A DNA stretch of 64,000 bases from Facklamia lactis (GTDB lineage: Bacteria > Bacillota > Bacilli > Lactobacillales > Aerococcaceae). Shown here piece by piece: positions 47,510 to 55,651 of the stretch. A model generated the notes under the pieces. That model saw only the letters and a list, made by a program, of their open reading frames with translations, ran no database searches and was not told where the DNA came from. Location of the stretch: assembly GCF_015863205.1 (NCBI RefSeq), contig NZ_JACBXQ010000006.1, positions 148,918-212,917 of the forward strand. Reading direction: 5' to 3'. Position numbers and translations under genes: made by a program. Position 1 is the stretch's first letter, and the number at the start of each line of letters is the position of its first letter.

Positions 47510-47602
47510 GACAGTAAGTGGTGTAAGCCTTAATTTCTTACCGAGGAAGTTCCAGTTATTTAGGAATCTATCTCTATGTCTAGGTGACATAGAGGTTTTT
47601 TT
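47510..47602 (+). ncRNA. L10 ribosomal protein leader with attenuator
   Basis: CCTAAGACAGTAAG (47515-47528), then CTTACCGAGGAAG (47537-47549) and TTATTTAGG closing on CCTAA, is the conserved Firmicute L10 leader core bound by L10(L12)4. A terminator hairpin follows: CTCTATGTC-TAGGT-GACATAGAG plus seven T (47572-47602). Binding of excess L10 is expected to favour termination. Confidence 0.88.
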
Positions 47603-47638
47603 ATAAAAAAATCTCTATATCATTCTTATGGAGGTGAA

Positions 47639-48184
47639 ATGATAAGTATGGTTAAAGAAGCTGTAATTAATGCAAAAGCACAGGAAGTTTCTCAAGTAGC
47701 AGAGCAATTAAAAAACGCTGCAACCACAGTTGTAGTAGACTATATTGGTTTGACAGTTGAAGAAGTAACTGATTTGCGTAAACAATTGCGTGATGCAGGT
47801 GTTCAAATGAAAGTTGTTAAGAACACAATGCTACGTCGTGCGGTTGCTGAAGCAGACATTGAAGTACCGGAAGATTTATTTAAAGGTCCTTCTGCAATTA
47901 TTTTTTCAGATGATGTAGTAGCTCCAGCTAAGATTGCTGTTGAATTTGCTAAGAATAATGAAACTCTTGAAATACGTGGTGGAATCGTAGAAGGTGTTGC
48001 AACCTCTAAAGAAACAATTGAACAAGTTGCAAAAATGCCTGGCCGCGAAGAACTACTTTCAATGTTACTATCTGTATTACAAGCACCAATGCGCAATGTT
48101 GCTTCAGTTCTTTCTCAAGCAAACCCTGCTCAACAAATGGTGTATGCACTAAACGGAGTCATCGATCAAAAAGGCGCTGCTTAA
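47639..48184 (+). CDS. rplJ: 50S ribosomal protein L10
   Basis: Base of the L7/L12 stalk. 181 residues (178 if ATG 47648 is used; GGAGGTGA is 4 bases from the first and 13 from the second). Motifs are TVVVDYIGLTVEEVTDLRKQ and VVKNTMLRRAV. The C-terminal helix (about 135-175) binds L7/L12 dimers. Confidence 0.97.
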   Translation: MISMVKEAVINAKAQEVSQVAEQLKNAATTVVVDYIGLTVEEVTDLRKQLRDAGVQMKVVKNTMLRRAVAEADIEVPEDLFKGPSAIIFSDDVVAPAKIAVEFAKNNETLEIRGGIVEGVATSKETIEQVAKMPGREELLSMLLSVLQAPMRNVASVLSQANPAQQMVYALNGVIDQKGAA

Positions 48185-48247
48185 GTCCTTTAAAAAGATG
48201 GGTCTCATAAAACAAACTAAAATAAAAAAATTTGGAGGAAACAAAAA

Positions 48248-48625
48248 ATGGCATTAAATATTGAACAAATTATTGAAGATATCAAATCAGCAACTGTTGT
48301 AGAATTGAACGATTTAGTAAAAGCAATTGAAGAAGAATTCGGTGTTTCTGCTGCTGCTCCTGTTGCAGTAGCTGCTGGACCTGCTGCTGGTGGAGAAGCT
48401 GCAGCGGAAGAAAAAACTTCATTTGACGTAGAGTTGACATCAGTAGGAGACGCTAAGATTAAAGTTATCAAGGCAGTACGTGAAGCAACTGGTTTAGGCT
48501 TGAAGGAAGCTAAAGAATTAGTTGATAACGCTCCTAAGATGATTAAAGAAGGATTATCTAAAGAAGATGCTGAAGAATTAAAAGCTAAGATTGAAGAAGT
48601 TGGCGGTTCAGTAGAAGTTAAATAA
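48248..48625 (+). CDS. rplL: 50S ribosomal protein L7/L12
   Basis: Stalk protein that recruits translation factors. 125 residues: N-terminal dimer domain (about 1-33), Ala/Gly-rich hinge (about 36-55) and C-terminal factor-binding domain with [20 protein letters not shown]. Confidence 0.97.
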   Translation: MALNIEQIIEDIKSATVVELNDLVKAIEEEFGVSAAAPVAVAAGPAAGGEAAAEEKTSFDVELTSVGDAKIKVIKAVREATGLGLKEAKELVDNAPKMIKEGLSKEDAEELKAKIEEVGGSVEVK

Positions 48626-48649
48626 TCTTTTTATCTAAATAAAAGTTTA

Positions 48650-48687
48650 AATCCTAATCAGTTATTTGACTGGTTAGGATTTTTTTA
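48650..48687 (+). terminator. Terminator of rplJL
   Basis: ATCCTAATCAGT and ACTGGTTAGGAT pair and are followed by six T. It isolates the ribosomal operon from the accessory block downstream. Confidence 0.88.
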
Positions 48688-48728
48688 TCTATAATAAAGG
48701 TATATTAGGCAAATATGTTGCTAAACTT

Positions 48729-48867
48729 TTACATTTATTCTTAAAATTCGGTATAATATAAGAGGTTTGACTTGATAAAAATCTTTATTATAAGTTTTTG
48801 AATAACAGTGAGGGGATTTAGTAAAATATTCCTTTAATTTTGAACAATTTAATGTACAATTTATAAA
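48729..48867 (+). promoter_or_regulatory. Two candidate promoters for the secreted-protein pair
   Basis: TTTACA about 48729 with TATAAT about 48753, and TTGAAC (48840-48845) with TATAAA (48862-48867, 16-base spacer). Both precede the gene at 48909 within the 283-base gap after rplL. Confidence 0.5.
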
Positions 48868-48908
48868 TAGAGAACAGTTTAAATAATAAAAACTTTGGGA
48901 GATAAGCG

Positions 48909-50021
48909 ATGAAAGATTTAATGAAAAGCGTTAGTAGTATAGTAGTAATATTATCTTTATTAGGAGTTTCAATGCAATCAATTTCGGGACAGGAAGAAGA
49001 ATCGATTTATGTTCCGCGTCCTGCTAGACCTTCAGAATTAAGTTCGCAGACTGATGAGTCAGAAGAGACAAGCGAGGGTGAAGTTACTGATGAAGAAAGA
49101 GGGCAGCAAGTTGAAGAAAGGGAAGGGAGCTTAGAAGATACAGAAGAAGAGAGTAAAGAATCTGAAGAATCTGAGGATCCTGAGTCTCGAAGTAATAAAG
49201 AAAAACGTGATGAATCTGCCGGACTTTTTGAAACACCAATTGTTGTTTATCCTGTTAATGAATTTAGTAGTAAGAAAGATTTAAAGGCTTTTGTAGAGTA
49301 TCTTGAAATTGAAAAATCGACTAAAGACCAATTTGTGACTGAAGATATTTCTACTGATGAGCGTTTTTTATTAAATGTTAGTTATTCAGATACCGCTAAA
49401 GAATCGGGTCAGCCAATTGTCTTATATGCTCCTTTTGAGTTTGAAAGTGAAGCAGCAGCAGAGGAGTTTATTGAGCATAACTTATCTATTTATCCAGACC
49501 TATTCTTTACAGGAGAGCCCTATTTAATTGAAGGGGATCAGAAACAACTTTATGATGTTGCTTTTGGTATTAGACCACATGTTAACACTTTAGCTTTTGT
49601 TAATGATCGTGAAGCAAAAAAAATCTATTATAGTGAAGAACGATCAGACTATACCTATGAAATAGAGATTGGAGAAGAAGATCCTTATCAGGAAGCCATT
49701 GAGAAAGCATTTCCTGGGCAATTTAACTTTGAACAAAAAAAAGATGGAAATGTTACGAAAGTAACGATGAAGCAAATTGCAGAAAATCCGGAACAAGAAA
49801 CTATTAAAAAGAAAGCAGAAGAAACAAAAAAAGAAAGACAGTCATCAGGTATTTTTGGTAAGATAAAGACAGCTTCTAGTAATTTGATGGATAAAGTTAA
49901 ATTAAAAGATCGTATGGTAGCTGTAGGAATTCCTCAGGAAAATGTAGGGATTGTAGGAATTGGTTTAGTGATGAGTATTATATTATTAGTTTTACTATTA
50001 ATAGTGTTGAGTAGACGATAA
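48909..50021 (+). CDS. Secreted, membrane-anchored protein of unknown family (paralogue A)
   Basis: 370 residues: signal peptide (about 1-27), a Glu/Ser-rich acidic stalk (30-100), a folded region (108-290), a Lys/Glu-rich segment and a C-terminal membrane helix (346-367) ending RR. The folded region seems to contain two copies of one beta-alpha-beta unit (111-160 and 169-222; FSSKKDLKAFVEYLE against FESEAAAEEFIEHNL) and a third module ending in VTMKQI. The gene 16 bases downstream encodes a clear paralogue of the whole folded region. I recognise no known family. An extracellular, wall-spanning position is inferred from topology. Confidence 0.8.
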   Translation: MKDLMKSVSSIVVILSLLGVSMQSISGQEEESIYVPRPARPSELSSQTDESEETSEGEVTDEERGQQVEEREGSLEDTEEESKESEESEDPESRSNKEKRDESAGLFETPIVVYPVNEFSSKKDLKAFVEYLEIEKSTKDQFVTEDISTDERFLLNVSYSDTAKESGQPIVLYAPFEFESEAAAEEFIEHNLSIYPDLFFTGEPYLIEGDQKQLYDVAFGIRPHVNTLAFVNDREAKKIYYSEERSDYTYEIEIGEEDPYQEAIEKAFPGQFNFEQKKDGNVTKVTMKQIAENPEQETIKKKAEETKKERQSSGIFGKIKTASSNLMDKVKLKDRMVAVGIPQENVGIVGIGLVMSIILLVLLLIVLSRR

Positions 50022-50036
50022 AAGGAGGATTTATAA

Positions 50037-51002
50037 ATGAAAACCCAAAAAAATGTTTTAATGTTATTTACAGCTTTGACTTTAGGAAGCTCTTGCTCAG
50101 TATTGAAAACGGCTACGGCCACTGAAGATCCTACCACCACCACCACTACCACCACCACTACTACTACTGTGGAAACAACCTATACAACTGAAGAAACATG
50201 GGAAACTACAGAAGATAATTGGTATACCTCTACTACTTATGAAGAATCTACCTATACAGAGGAAACAACGATTGAACCAACAACCACGACGATTTCTAAT
50301 GATCCAGAAGATTTGGAAGTGGTTTCTACCGAGGAAGTTCTAGAAGATGAAGATATGATTGATTTATTAGAGGGAGATTTTATTACTTTTAATGCGAATG
50401 TCTTCACCTCAGAAAAGGATGCGGATGAATTTATCGAAATGATCGAGAATGATGAAGCAACCAAGGATCGGTTTAAAACAGAAAAAGAAATCGTAGAGGA
50501 TGATTTTGTTCTTGTTCGAGTAACTTATGCGGAAGATGTTGAGGAAGATGGACGTTATATTCTTTTTTATGTGGCAGGTGAATTTAGTAATCAGGATGAA
50601 GCCAGAGAATATATAGATCATTACTTAAATATTTATCCTGATATTTTTGTAGCGGGTGAAACGATAACGGTGGATGGTAAATTTGATATTATTTTTGGTA
50701 TTCGACCTGGAGCCGATACTCAAGCTGTTACCTATGATGAAGAGACACTTGAAATTGAATATGAAGCTGATCGTAAAGAATATACCTATATTGTTGAAGC
50801 AGATCCAGTCACTGGAGAATTTATTGACCCAATTCAGCCAGCTGTTGAGGCTGAATTTCCAGGAGAGTTTACCTTTACATCGGAAGAAATTAGTGAAAAT
50901 GAAATAGAAGTAACAATGACGCCTGTGAAAACAGAAGACGATTCTTCATCTGAAAGTGAAGAGTCAGTTGATGAAACTGAATCAGATGAGACGGTAAACT
51001 AA
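50037..51002 (+). CDS. Secreted Thr-rich protein of unknown family (paralogue B)
   Basis: 321 residues. A signal segment (about 1-27) contains GSSC, a poor lipobox, so it may be cleaved after ATA instead. Twelve consecutive Thr (33-44) open a Thr/Glu-rich stalk (to about 90), like mucin-type or O-glycosylated spacers. The folded region (112-297) matches paralogue A throughout (for example YPDIFVAGE against YPDLFFTGE, and FGIRPGADT against FGIRPHVNT). A Ser/Asp/Glu tail ends it with no membrane helix. Co-transcribed with paralogue A; perhaps a released partner of the anchored one. Confidence 0.8.
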   Translation: MKTQKNVLMLFTALTLGSSCSVLKTATATEDPTTTTTTTTTTTTVETTYTTEETWETTEDNWYTSTTYEESTYTEETTIEPTTTTISNDPEDLEVVSTEEVLEDEDMIDLLEGDFITFNANVFTSEKDADEFIEMIENDEATKDRFKTEKEIVEDDFVLVRVTYAEDVEEDGRYILFYVAGEFSNQDEAREYIDHYLNIYPDIFVAGETITVDGKFDIIFGIRPGADTQAVTYDEETLEIEYEADRKEYTYIVEADPVTGEFIDPIQPAVEAEFPGEFTFTSEEISENEIEVTMTPVKTEDDSSSESEESVDETESDETVN

Positions 51003-51010
51003 AGCTATAA

Positions 51011-51037
51011 AACCCCTTAGCATTGAGCTAAGGGGTT
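51011..51037. terminator. Bidirectional terminator
   Basis: AACCCCTTAGC-ATTGA-GCTAAGGGGTT, a perfect 11-bp stem between convergent genes. Confidence 0.92.
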
Positions 51038-51039
51038 AT

Positions 51040-51594
51040 TTATTTTTTGCTGGCTATTTTAATAAAATTTTCTATCTCTTCCATAGAAGAAGAATTATCA
51101 ATTGTTGCAATAATTTTTTCGTTCTTAATGACAAAGGCATGAGGAACCGTTGTAATATTTAAAAAGTCATTGATAACGGAAGAAAAGTTCATATCTTTAG
51201 CTCGTAGATCAGTATTATAGTAATGATAGTTGACTTTATATGAAGAAGCTAGTAAATCTAATTTTGGAAGAAAAGCTCTACAGTAGGGACAATCATTAAA
51301 GCCGACATAGATCACTTGAGCTTCTTGATTGGAAGTTTCAATGATCTCTTCATATTGATCTTGTGTGTCAATTTCTTGTAACTGTGACATTTGAGAGGGA
51401 GAGGAAAAGTCCTTTCCGTTTTGAATTTCAATTTGATCGTAACTTTCATAAAGACTTTCCTTTTCGTCTTTCTCCATTTTGTTAACGTCTGTTACTTGGT
51501 TAGTTTGATTATTTTCTTCAGTGTGATTTATGCAAGAAGTAAGGAATAAACTAGAGAATCCCCAAAAAAAGATAAAATAAATTAGCCGCTTCAT
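51040..51594 (-). CDS. Thioredoxin-fold lipoprotein with CPYC active site
   Basis: 184 residues. A lipoprotein signal ends in LFLTSCIN (Cys about 21). A Gln/Asn/Glu-rich linker leads to a thioredoxin fold (about 75-184) with FNDCPYCRAFLPKL and the cis-Pro segment TTVPHAF. This resembles the bacteriocin-transport-accessory/thioredoxin-like group of extracytoplasmic proteins. It may act in disulfide exchange outside the membrane. It starts one base after the HAD gene's stop, on the same transcript. Confidence 0.85.
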   Translation of the reverse strand: MKRLIYFIFFWGFSSLFLTSCINHTEENNQTNQVTDVNKMEKDEKESLYESYDQIEIQNGKDFSSPSQMSQLQEIDTQDQYEEIIETSNQEAQVIYVGFNDCPYCRAFLPKLDLLASSYKVNYHYYNTDLRAKDMNFSSVINDFLNITTVPHAFVIKNEKIIATIDNSSSMEEIENFIKIASKK

Positions 51595-51595
51595 C

Positions 51596-52453
51596 TTAAT
51601 ACTCCTTATTATTTTCTAGGATCGATTCAATAATTTGAGCAACTCCTTCTTCATCATTAGGAGGGGCAATAAATTTTGCTAGCTTTTTTACCTGGTCACT
51701 GGCATTGGACATGGCATAAGAGTAGCCAGCCATTTGTAACATGGATCGATCATTAAGAGAATCCCCTATGGCAGCCACTTCATTCATTGAAAATCCTTTT
51801 TCTTGAATGTACTTTTGAATAGCCATTCCTTTTTGAGCTTTTTTGTGAGTGATCTCTATGTTATCTTTTCCAGAAGAGGTAATATCGATAGTGGGATTTT
51901 TTTCCCAAACTTTTTTAAAATTGGATAATTCATGTGGTTGAGTAGACATTGCCATGATTTTATAGATAGTTTCTTCTGCTGGATTGAGGTCAGCGAGACT
52001 CTTGATATTCCCAAATTGATCAGCTAGTTGAGCGTTAGTGATATCTTCGCCATTAGATTTGTGCCCTTTTTTGCTAATATAGTGGCTTACTCGTTCATAG
52101 AACGCTTGGACATCAGCGACATAGAAGCTATGTTCTCCCATAATGGAATACTCCATCTTTCTTTGATTGAGGTCTTCTAGTATGATGTTTTGACTATCTG
52201 GATCAAGAGGCTGACTAAAAATTATTTCTCCTGATAAATTATAAATAGCACCGCCATTGTGGTTAATGGTGTAGCATTTTATTTTAGCAGCTTCTAGTAT
52301 TTTTTGAGTGGAATAACGGTCACGCCCAGTCGCTACAATAAATTCAATGCCGTTATTTTGCATGTTTGTAATAGCTTGGGCTGTTCTTGGACTGATTTGG
52401 TGATTGGCGTCCAACAGTGTGCCATCTAAGTCTGATGCAAAGAGTTTAATCAT
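51596..52453 (-). CDS. Cof-type HAD-superfamily phosphatase
   Basis: 285 residues. HAD motif I is FASDLDGTLLD (nucleophile Asp about 8), motif II VATGRD, the C2B cap lies at about 85-195, and motif IV is AIGDSLNDRSMLQMAGYS. Cof-type enzymes dephosphorylate sugar phosphates, flavin or pyridoxal phosphates; the substrate is not predictable. It forms a two-gene unit with the thioredoxin-like lipoprotein. Confidence 0.93.
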   Translation of the reverse strand: MIKLFASDLDGTLLDANHQISPRTAQAITNMQNNGIEFIVATGRDRYSTQKILEAAKIKCYTINHNGGAIYNLSGEIIFSQPLDPDSQNIILEDLNQRKMEYSIMGEHSFYVADVQAFYERVSHYISKKGHKSNGEDITNAQLADQFGNIKSLADLNPAEETIYKIMAMSTQPHELSNFKKVWEKNPTIDITSSGKDNIEITHKKAQKGMAIQKYIQEKGFSMNEVAAIGDSLNDRSMLQMAGYSYAMSNASDQVKKLAKFIAPPNDEEGVAQIIESILENNKEY

Positions 52454-52548
52454 GGAAAAACCTCCTCATAGAATTAACACTAGTGTATCACTTTTTTCTT
52501 AATAATGATAAGATATGAAATGAAATTTAAGGATGGGGGAATGATCAG

Positions 52549-53166
52549 ATGTCAGATCATTATTTCAGTGAAGTACCTAATAGTCAGCATCAGGAGCAGT
52601 TAGTTGAAACACAAATCTGTGGGAAAAAATTTAGTTTTTATACGGACGCAGGTGTCTTTTCAAAAGGGCGGGTTGATTTTGGTTCTCGCTTATTAATTGA
52701 GAGTTTTAGTGAAAGATATTCGTCGATTAATTCTTCTAGTACGATTGTTGAATTAGGTTCGGGATACGGGCCAATTAGTATCATTCTCGGAAGTCTATAT
52801 CCAAGTATATCCGTGCAAGGCTATGAGTTGAATGGTAGGGCCGTTAGTTTGGCTAAACAAAATGCACGATTAAATCAGACGCCGAATGTTGAATTCATCC
52901 AGCAAGATGTTACTAGTATAGATTCTATCCCTGATTCTCAGTTTGTATTGACGAATCCTCCTATCAGAGCGGGGAAGGGAGTCATTCAGACCTTTGTTGA
53001 TAAGGCCAAAGATAGTTTGGCAAGTGATGGGGAATTATGGCTAGTGATTCAAAAAAAACAGGGAGCGCCTTCAATGGAAAAGTATATGGAGTCAGTTTTT
53101 GACAATGTGGAAATGGTGACAAGGTCTAAAGGCTATTGGATTTTAAGATCGATAAGAATGAAATAA
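52549..53166 (+). CDS. ybxB: Class I SAM-dependent methyltransferase, YbxB/RsmC type
   Basis: 205 residues. SAM site IVELGSGYGPISIILG (about 66-81), acidic loop GYELNGRAVSLA, and catalytic NPPIRAGKGV, the NPPxRAGK form of the RsmC-like group that methylates guanine in rRNA. In Bacillus this gene (ybxB) lies between rplL and rpoB. It still does here, but separated from both by inserted genes. Confidence 0.88.
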   Translation: MSDHYFSEVPNSQHQEQLVETQICGKKFSFYTDAGVFSKGRVDFGSRLLIESFSERYSSINSSSTIVELGSGYGPISIILGSLYPSISVQGYELNGRAVSLAKQNARLNQTPNVEFIQQDVTSIDSIPDSQFVLTNPPIRAGKGVIQTFVDKAKDSLASDGELWLVIQKKQGAPSMEKYMESVFDNVEMVTRSKGYWILRSIRMK

Positions 53167-53283
53167 TTTTTCATTTTAACAGGTCTGTTAAGAATAAATT
53201 GATTGATAGTCGTAAATGGATATGCTAAATTACATTTATTATTTTGAGATTTATTTTGATTCAGGAGAGGAAGCGACCCATAG

Positions 53284-54630
53284 TTGTTAACAAAACTTAA
53301 GAAGTTCAGAAATCGGTTAACGGCTCCTTTTGTTATTATTGGAATGTTTTCATTGATTTCTTTGTTAGGTGGTTTAGTGTTGCAGAGCTCGTTTGTGACT
53401 AATTCAGGGCAAGAAACACCATTTATCGATGCGTTATTTACAGCTGTTTCTGCTGTATGTGTGACAGGGAATGTTACAGTCAATACGATGGAACATTGGA
53501 ATTATTGGGGTTGGACGCTGATTTTAATTTTAATTGAAATTGGAGGTTTAGGCTTTATGACTCTATGGGTGACTATCTTTTTACTGTTAGGTAAAAAGAT
53601 TAATTTAAGATCCCATAAAGTCCTTTTGGAATCTTTAAATATCTCAGATATTTCACAAGTTAAATATATTTTGATCCATATTATACGTTTTTCATTTATC
53701 ATTCAATTGTTTGGAGCGATCTTCTTATCGTATGATTTTATTCCACGTATGGGATGGTTAAAAGGGATATATTTTGCTGTTTTTCATAGTGTTTCTGCTT
53801 TTTGTAATGCAGGCTTTGATCTTTTTGGTGACTCATTAATTGGCCATCAAGGTAACCCAATCGTATTATTAACGATTAGTAGTTTAATTATAACAGGTGG
53901 TTTAGGATTTATTGTGTGGCGTGATCTATTGACTTATCACCGCTCGCGCAAATTATTATGGCATACAAAAATTGTGGTGATGATGACTGTGATCTTAATA
54001 GTAGGGGGAACCTTACTATTTGCGGTAACAGAACGCAATATGGGATTGTTTTCTGATCAGCCTACGGTAATGCGCTGGTTAAATTATTTCTTTTTATCTG
54101 TGACTCCTAGAACTGCCGGTTATGCCAATATTGATTATACGTTGTTATCACCTGCAGGGATTTTTTTAACTTTAGTTTTAATGTTTATTGGGGCTTCTTC
54201 CGGTTCTACGGGGGGTGGCGTTAAGACAACTACTTTAGCTGTTGTGATCATACAAGCTTTATCGGCAATTCGTCGTAAAGGGACCGTCATTTTCAGACGC
54301 ACAATTTCGCAAGAAGCAGTTGTCAAATCTATTTTTATTATGATTTCAGGTATGTTATTAATTACAAGTGTAACGTTTATTTTATTAAACACTGAAACAA
54401 TCCCAGAAGGTTATGGAGTGGAATATATTTTAGTTGATGTGATCTCTTGTTTTTCAACGGTTGGATTAACCATGGGTTTAACTCCTAATTTATCAATTGT
54501 AGGAAAAATGGTTTTGATTTTATTGATGTTAATTGGTCGTATAGGTTTATTAACCGTTTTTTGGTCAGCAAATATGAATCGTAAACCTTCTAAAATTAAA
54601 TTCCCAACTGGCCAGATGATGATCGGATAG
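53284..54630 (+). CDS. ktrB: Potassium uptake protein KtrB (TrkH family)
   Basis: Channel subunit of the sodium-dependent Ktr system. 448 residues from TTG 53284. Four pore-loop repeats are visible: AVCVTGNVTVNT, SAFCNAGFDLFG, TPRTAGYANIDY and SCFSTVGLTMGLTP. The first loop has TGN where TGL is usual. The gating loop GASSGSTGGGVKTTTLA is intact. It is 18 bases before ktrA. Confidence 0.93.
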   Translation: MLTKLKKFRNRLTAPFVIIGMFSLISLLGGLVLQSSFVTNSGQETPFIDALFTAVSAVCVTGNVTVNTMEHWNYWGWTLILILIEIGGLGFMTLWVTIFLLLGKKINLRSHKVLLESLNISDISQVKYILIHIIRFSFIIQLFGAIFLSYDFIPRMGWLKGIYFAVFHSVSAFCNAGFDLFGDSLIGHQGNPIVLLTISSLIITGGLGFIVWRDLLTYHRSRKLLWHTKIVVMMTVILIVGGTLLFAVTERNMGLFSDQPTVMRWLNYFFLSVTPRTAGYANIDYTLLSPAGIFLTLVLMFIGASSGSTGGGVKTTTLAVVIIQALSAIRRKGTVIFRRTISQEAVVKSIFIMISGMLLITSVTFILLNTETIPEGYGVEYILVDVISCFSTVGLTMGLTPNLSIVGKMVLILLMLIGRIGLLTVFWSANMNRKPSKIKFPTGQMMIG

Positions 54631-54648
54631 TGGAAAGAGGAAGAAATT

Positions 54649-55311
54649 ATGTCAAAAGAAATTATTGCTGTTTTGGGTTTAGGACTATTTGGAACTGCAT
54701 TGGCCCGTACTTTGGCTGAAAATCACCAACAAGTAATAGCCATTGATCGTGAGATGGAGTTGGTTGAAGCAATTGCAGATGATGTTGATTTTGCTGTACA
54801 AGGAGACTTTACTAAGTATGAAGTGTTAGCTGAAGCAGGAGTAGGAGAAGCGGATATTGCAATTATCGCTTCATCAGCAAAGTTTGATAATACGATCACT
54901 ACATTAATTGCTTTGCAGAAGCTAAATATCCCCATGATTATTGCTAAAACTCGGAAAGCTGAATATAAAGAAATCCTACTTAAGTTAGGTGTTGATCGAG
55001 TGATATTACCAGAAGCGGATATGGGTGTACGGTTTGGGAATGAATTGACGAGTGACTCAGTATTAGACTTAATCCAGTTAGATGAGTCGAGTCATATTGT
55101 GGAATTCAGCGCTCGTAAACACTGGATTGGTAAAACCATTGAAGAAGTAGATTTTCGTAAAAATTATGATATTAATCTTATTGCAGTTAAAAACAGAAAA
55201 ATGGAAGGTTTTAATGTAAATATTGAACCCCATCTTAAAATAGAAGAAGGAAATTTGTTTGTTGGCCTGACTCATAGTAATGAAGCCAAATATTTATTAG
55301 AGCCAAAATAA
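54649..55311 (+). CDS. ktrA: Potassium uptake regulatory subunit KtrA
   Basis: Cytosolic gating ring of KtrAB. 220 residues. The RCK_N domain (about 1-135) carries LGLGLFGTALARTL and binds ATP/ADP. The RCK_C domain (about 140-220) is the site where c-di-AMP binds KtrA in staphylococci. The c-di-AMP phosphodiesterase gdpP lies in the same window. Confidence 0.94.
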   Translation: MSKEIIAVLGLGLFGTALARTLAENHQQVIAIDREMELVEAIADDVDFAVQGDFTKYEVLAEAGVGEADIAIIASSAKFDNTITTLIALQKLNIPMIIAKTRKAEYKEILLKLGVDRVILPEADMGVRFGNELTSDSVLDLIQLDESSHIVEFSARKHWIGKTIEEVDFRKNYDINLIAVKNRKMEGFNVNIEPHLKIEEGNLFVGLTHSNEAKYLLEPK

Positions 55312-55318
55312 GGAACCG

Positions 55319-55346
55319 AGCAGCTTTGTGTAAAGCTGCTTTTTTA
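55319..55346 (+). terminator. Terminator of ktrBA
   Basis: AGCAGCTTT-GTGT-AAAGCTGCT followed by five or six T. Confidence 0.9.
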
Positions 55347-55356
55347 GTAATAATCA

Positions 55357-55385
55357 TTGACAGGAGATAATTTGTGTTATATAGT
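55357..55385 (+). promoter_or_regulatory. rpoB promoter
   Basis: Consensus TTGACA (55357-55362), a 17-base spacer and TATAGT (55380-55385). It gives a leader of about 260 bases before rpoB. Confidence 0.75.
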
Positions 55386-55461
55386 ATATGAACGCATAGA
55401 GTGGATATTGAATTCAAAATAGCGCCGAAATATTGTCCGGTTCGCAATTTTGGCAATTAAA

Positions 55462-55516
55462 ACAAAAGATTGAGATAGCTGAGGCTGAATGAAATCAATT
55501 CTTTTGTCTTTTTTTT
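55462..55516 (+). terminator. Attenuator-like terminator in the rpoB leader
   Basis: ACAAAAGATTGA and TCAATTCTTTTGT pair with one bulge and are followed by eight or nine T, about 75 bases after the promoter and 135 before rpoB. The rest of the gap (to 55651) is AT-rich with partly repeated CAAAATGTTA / CAAAACGTTA segments and no gene. Confidence 0.75.
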
Positions 55517-55651
55517 GCCCAAAATAACGAAAAAAAACAAAATGTTATCGAAAAGTAATTTTTGTAACAAAACGTTAATGTTATTCCTTGGTTTAAAGAC
55601 GTCCACTAGAATTATCATTTCCTGCGTTAATAATATAGAGGGGTGAACCGC

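Noticed and set aside
47803..48471. Long minus-strand open frames opposite rplJ and rplL
   Set aside because: They are low-complexity (Ser/Thr/Ala-rich) mirrors of the conserved ribosomal genes, with no ribosome binding sites.
50085..50100. Lipoprotein signal in secreted paralogue B (GSSC)
   Set aside because: The residue at -3 is Gly rather than Leu/Val/Ile, so a lipobox is not supported; ordinary signal-peptidase cleavage is at least as likely.
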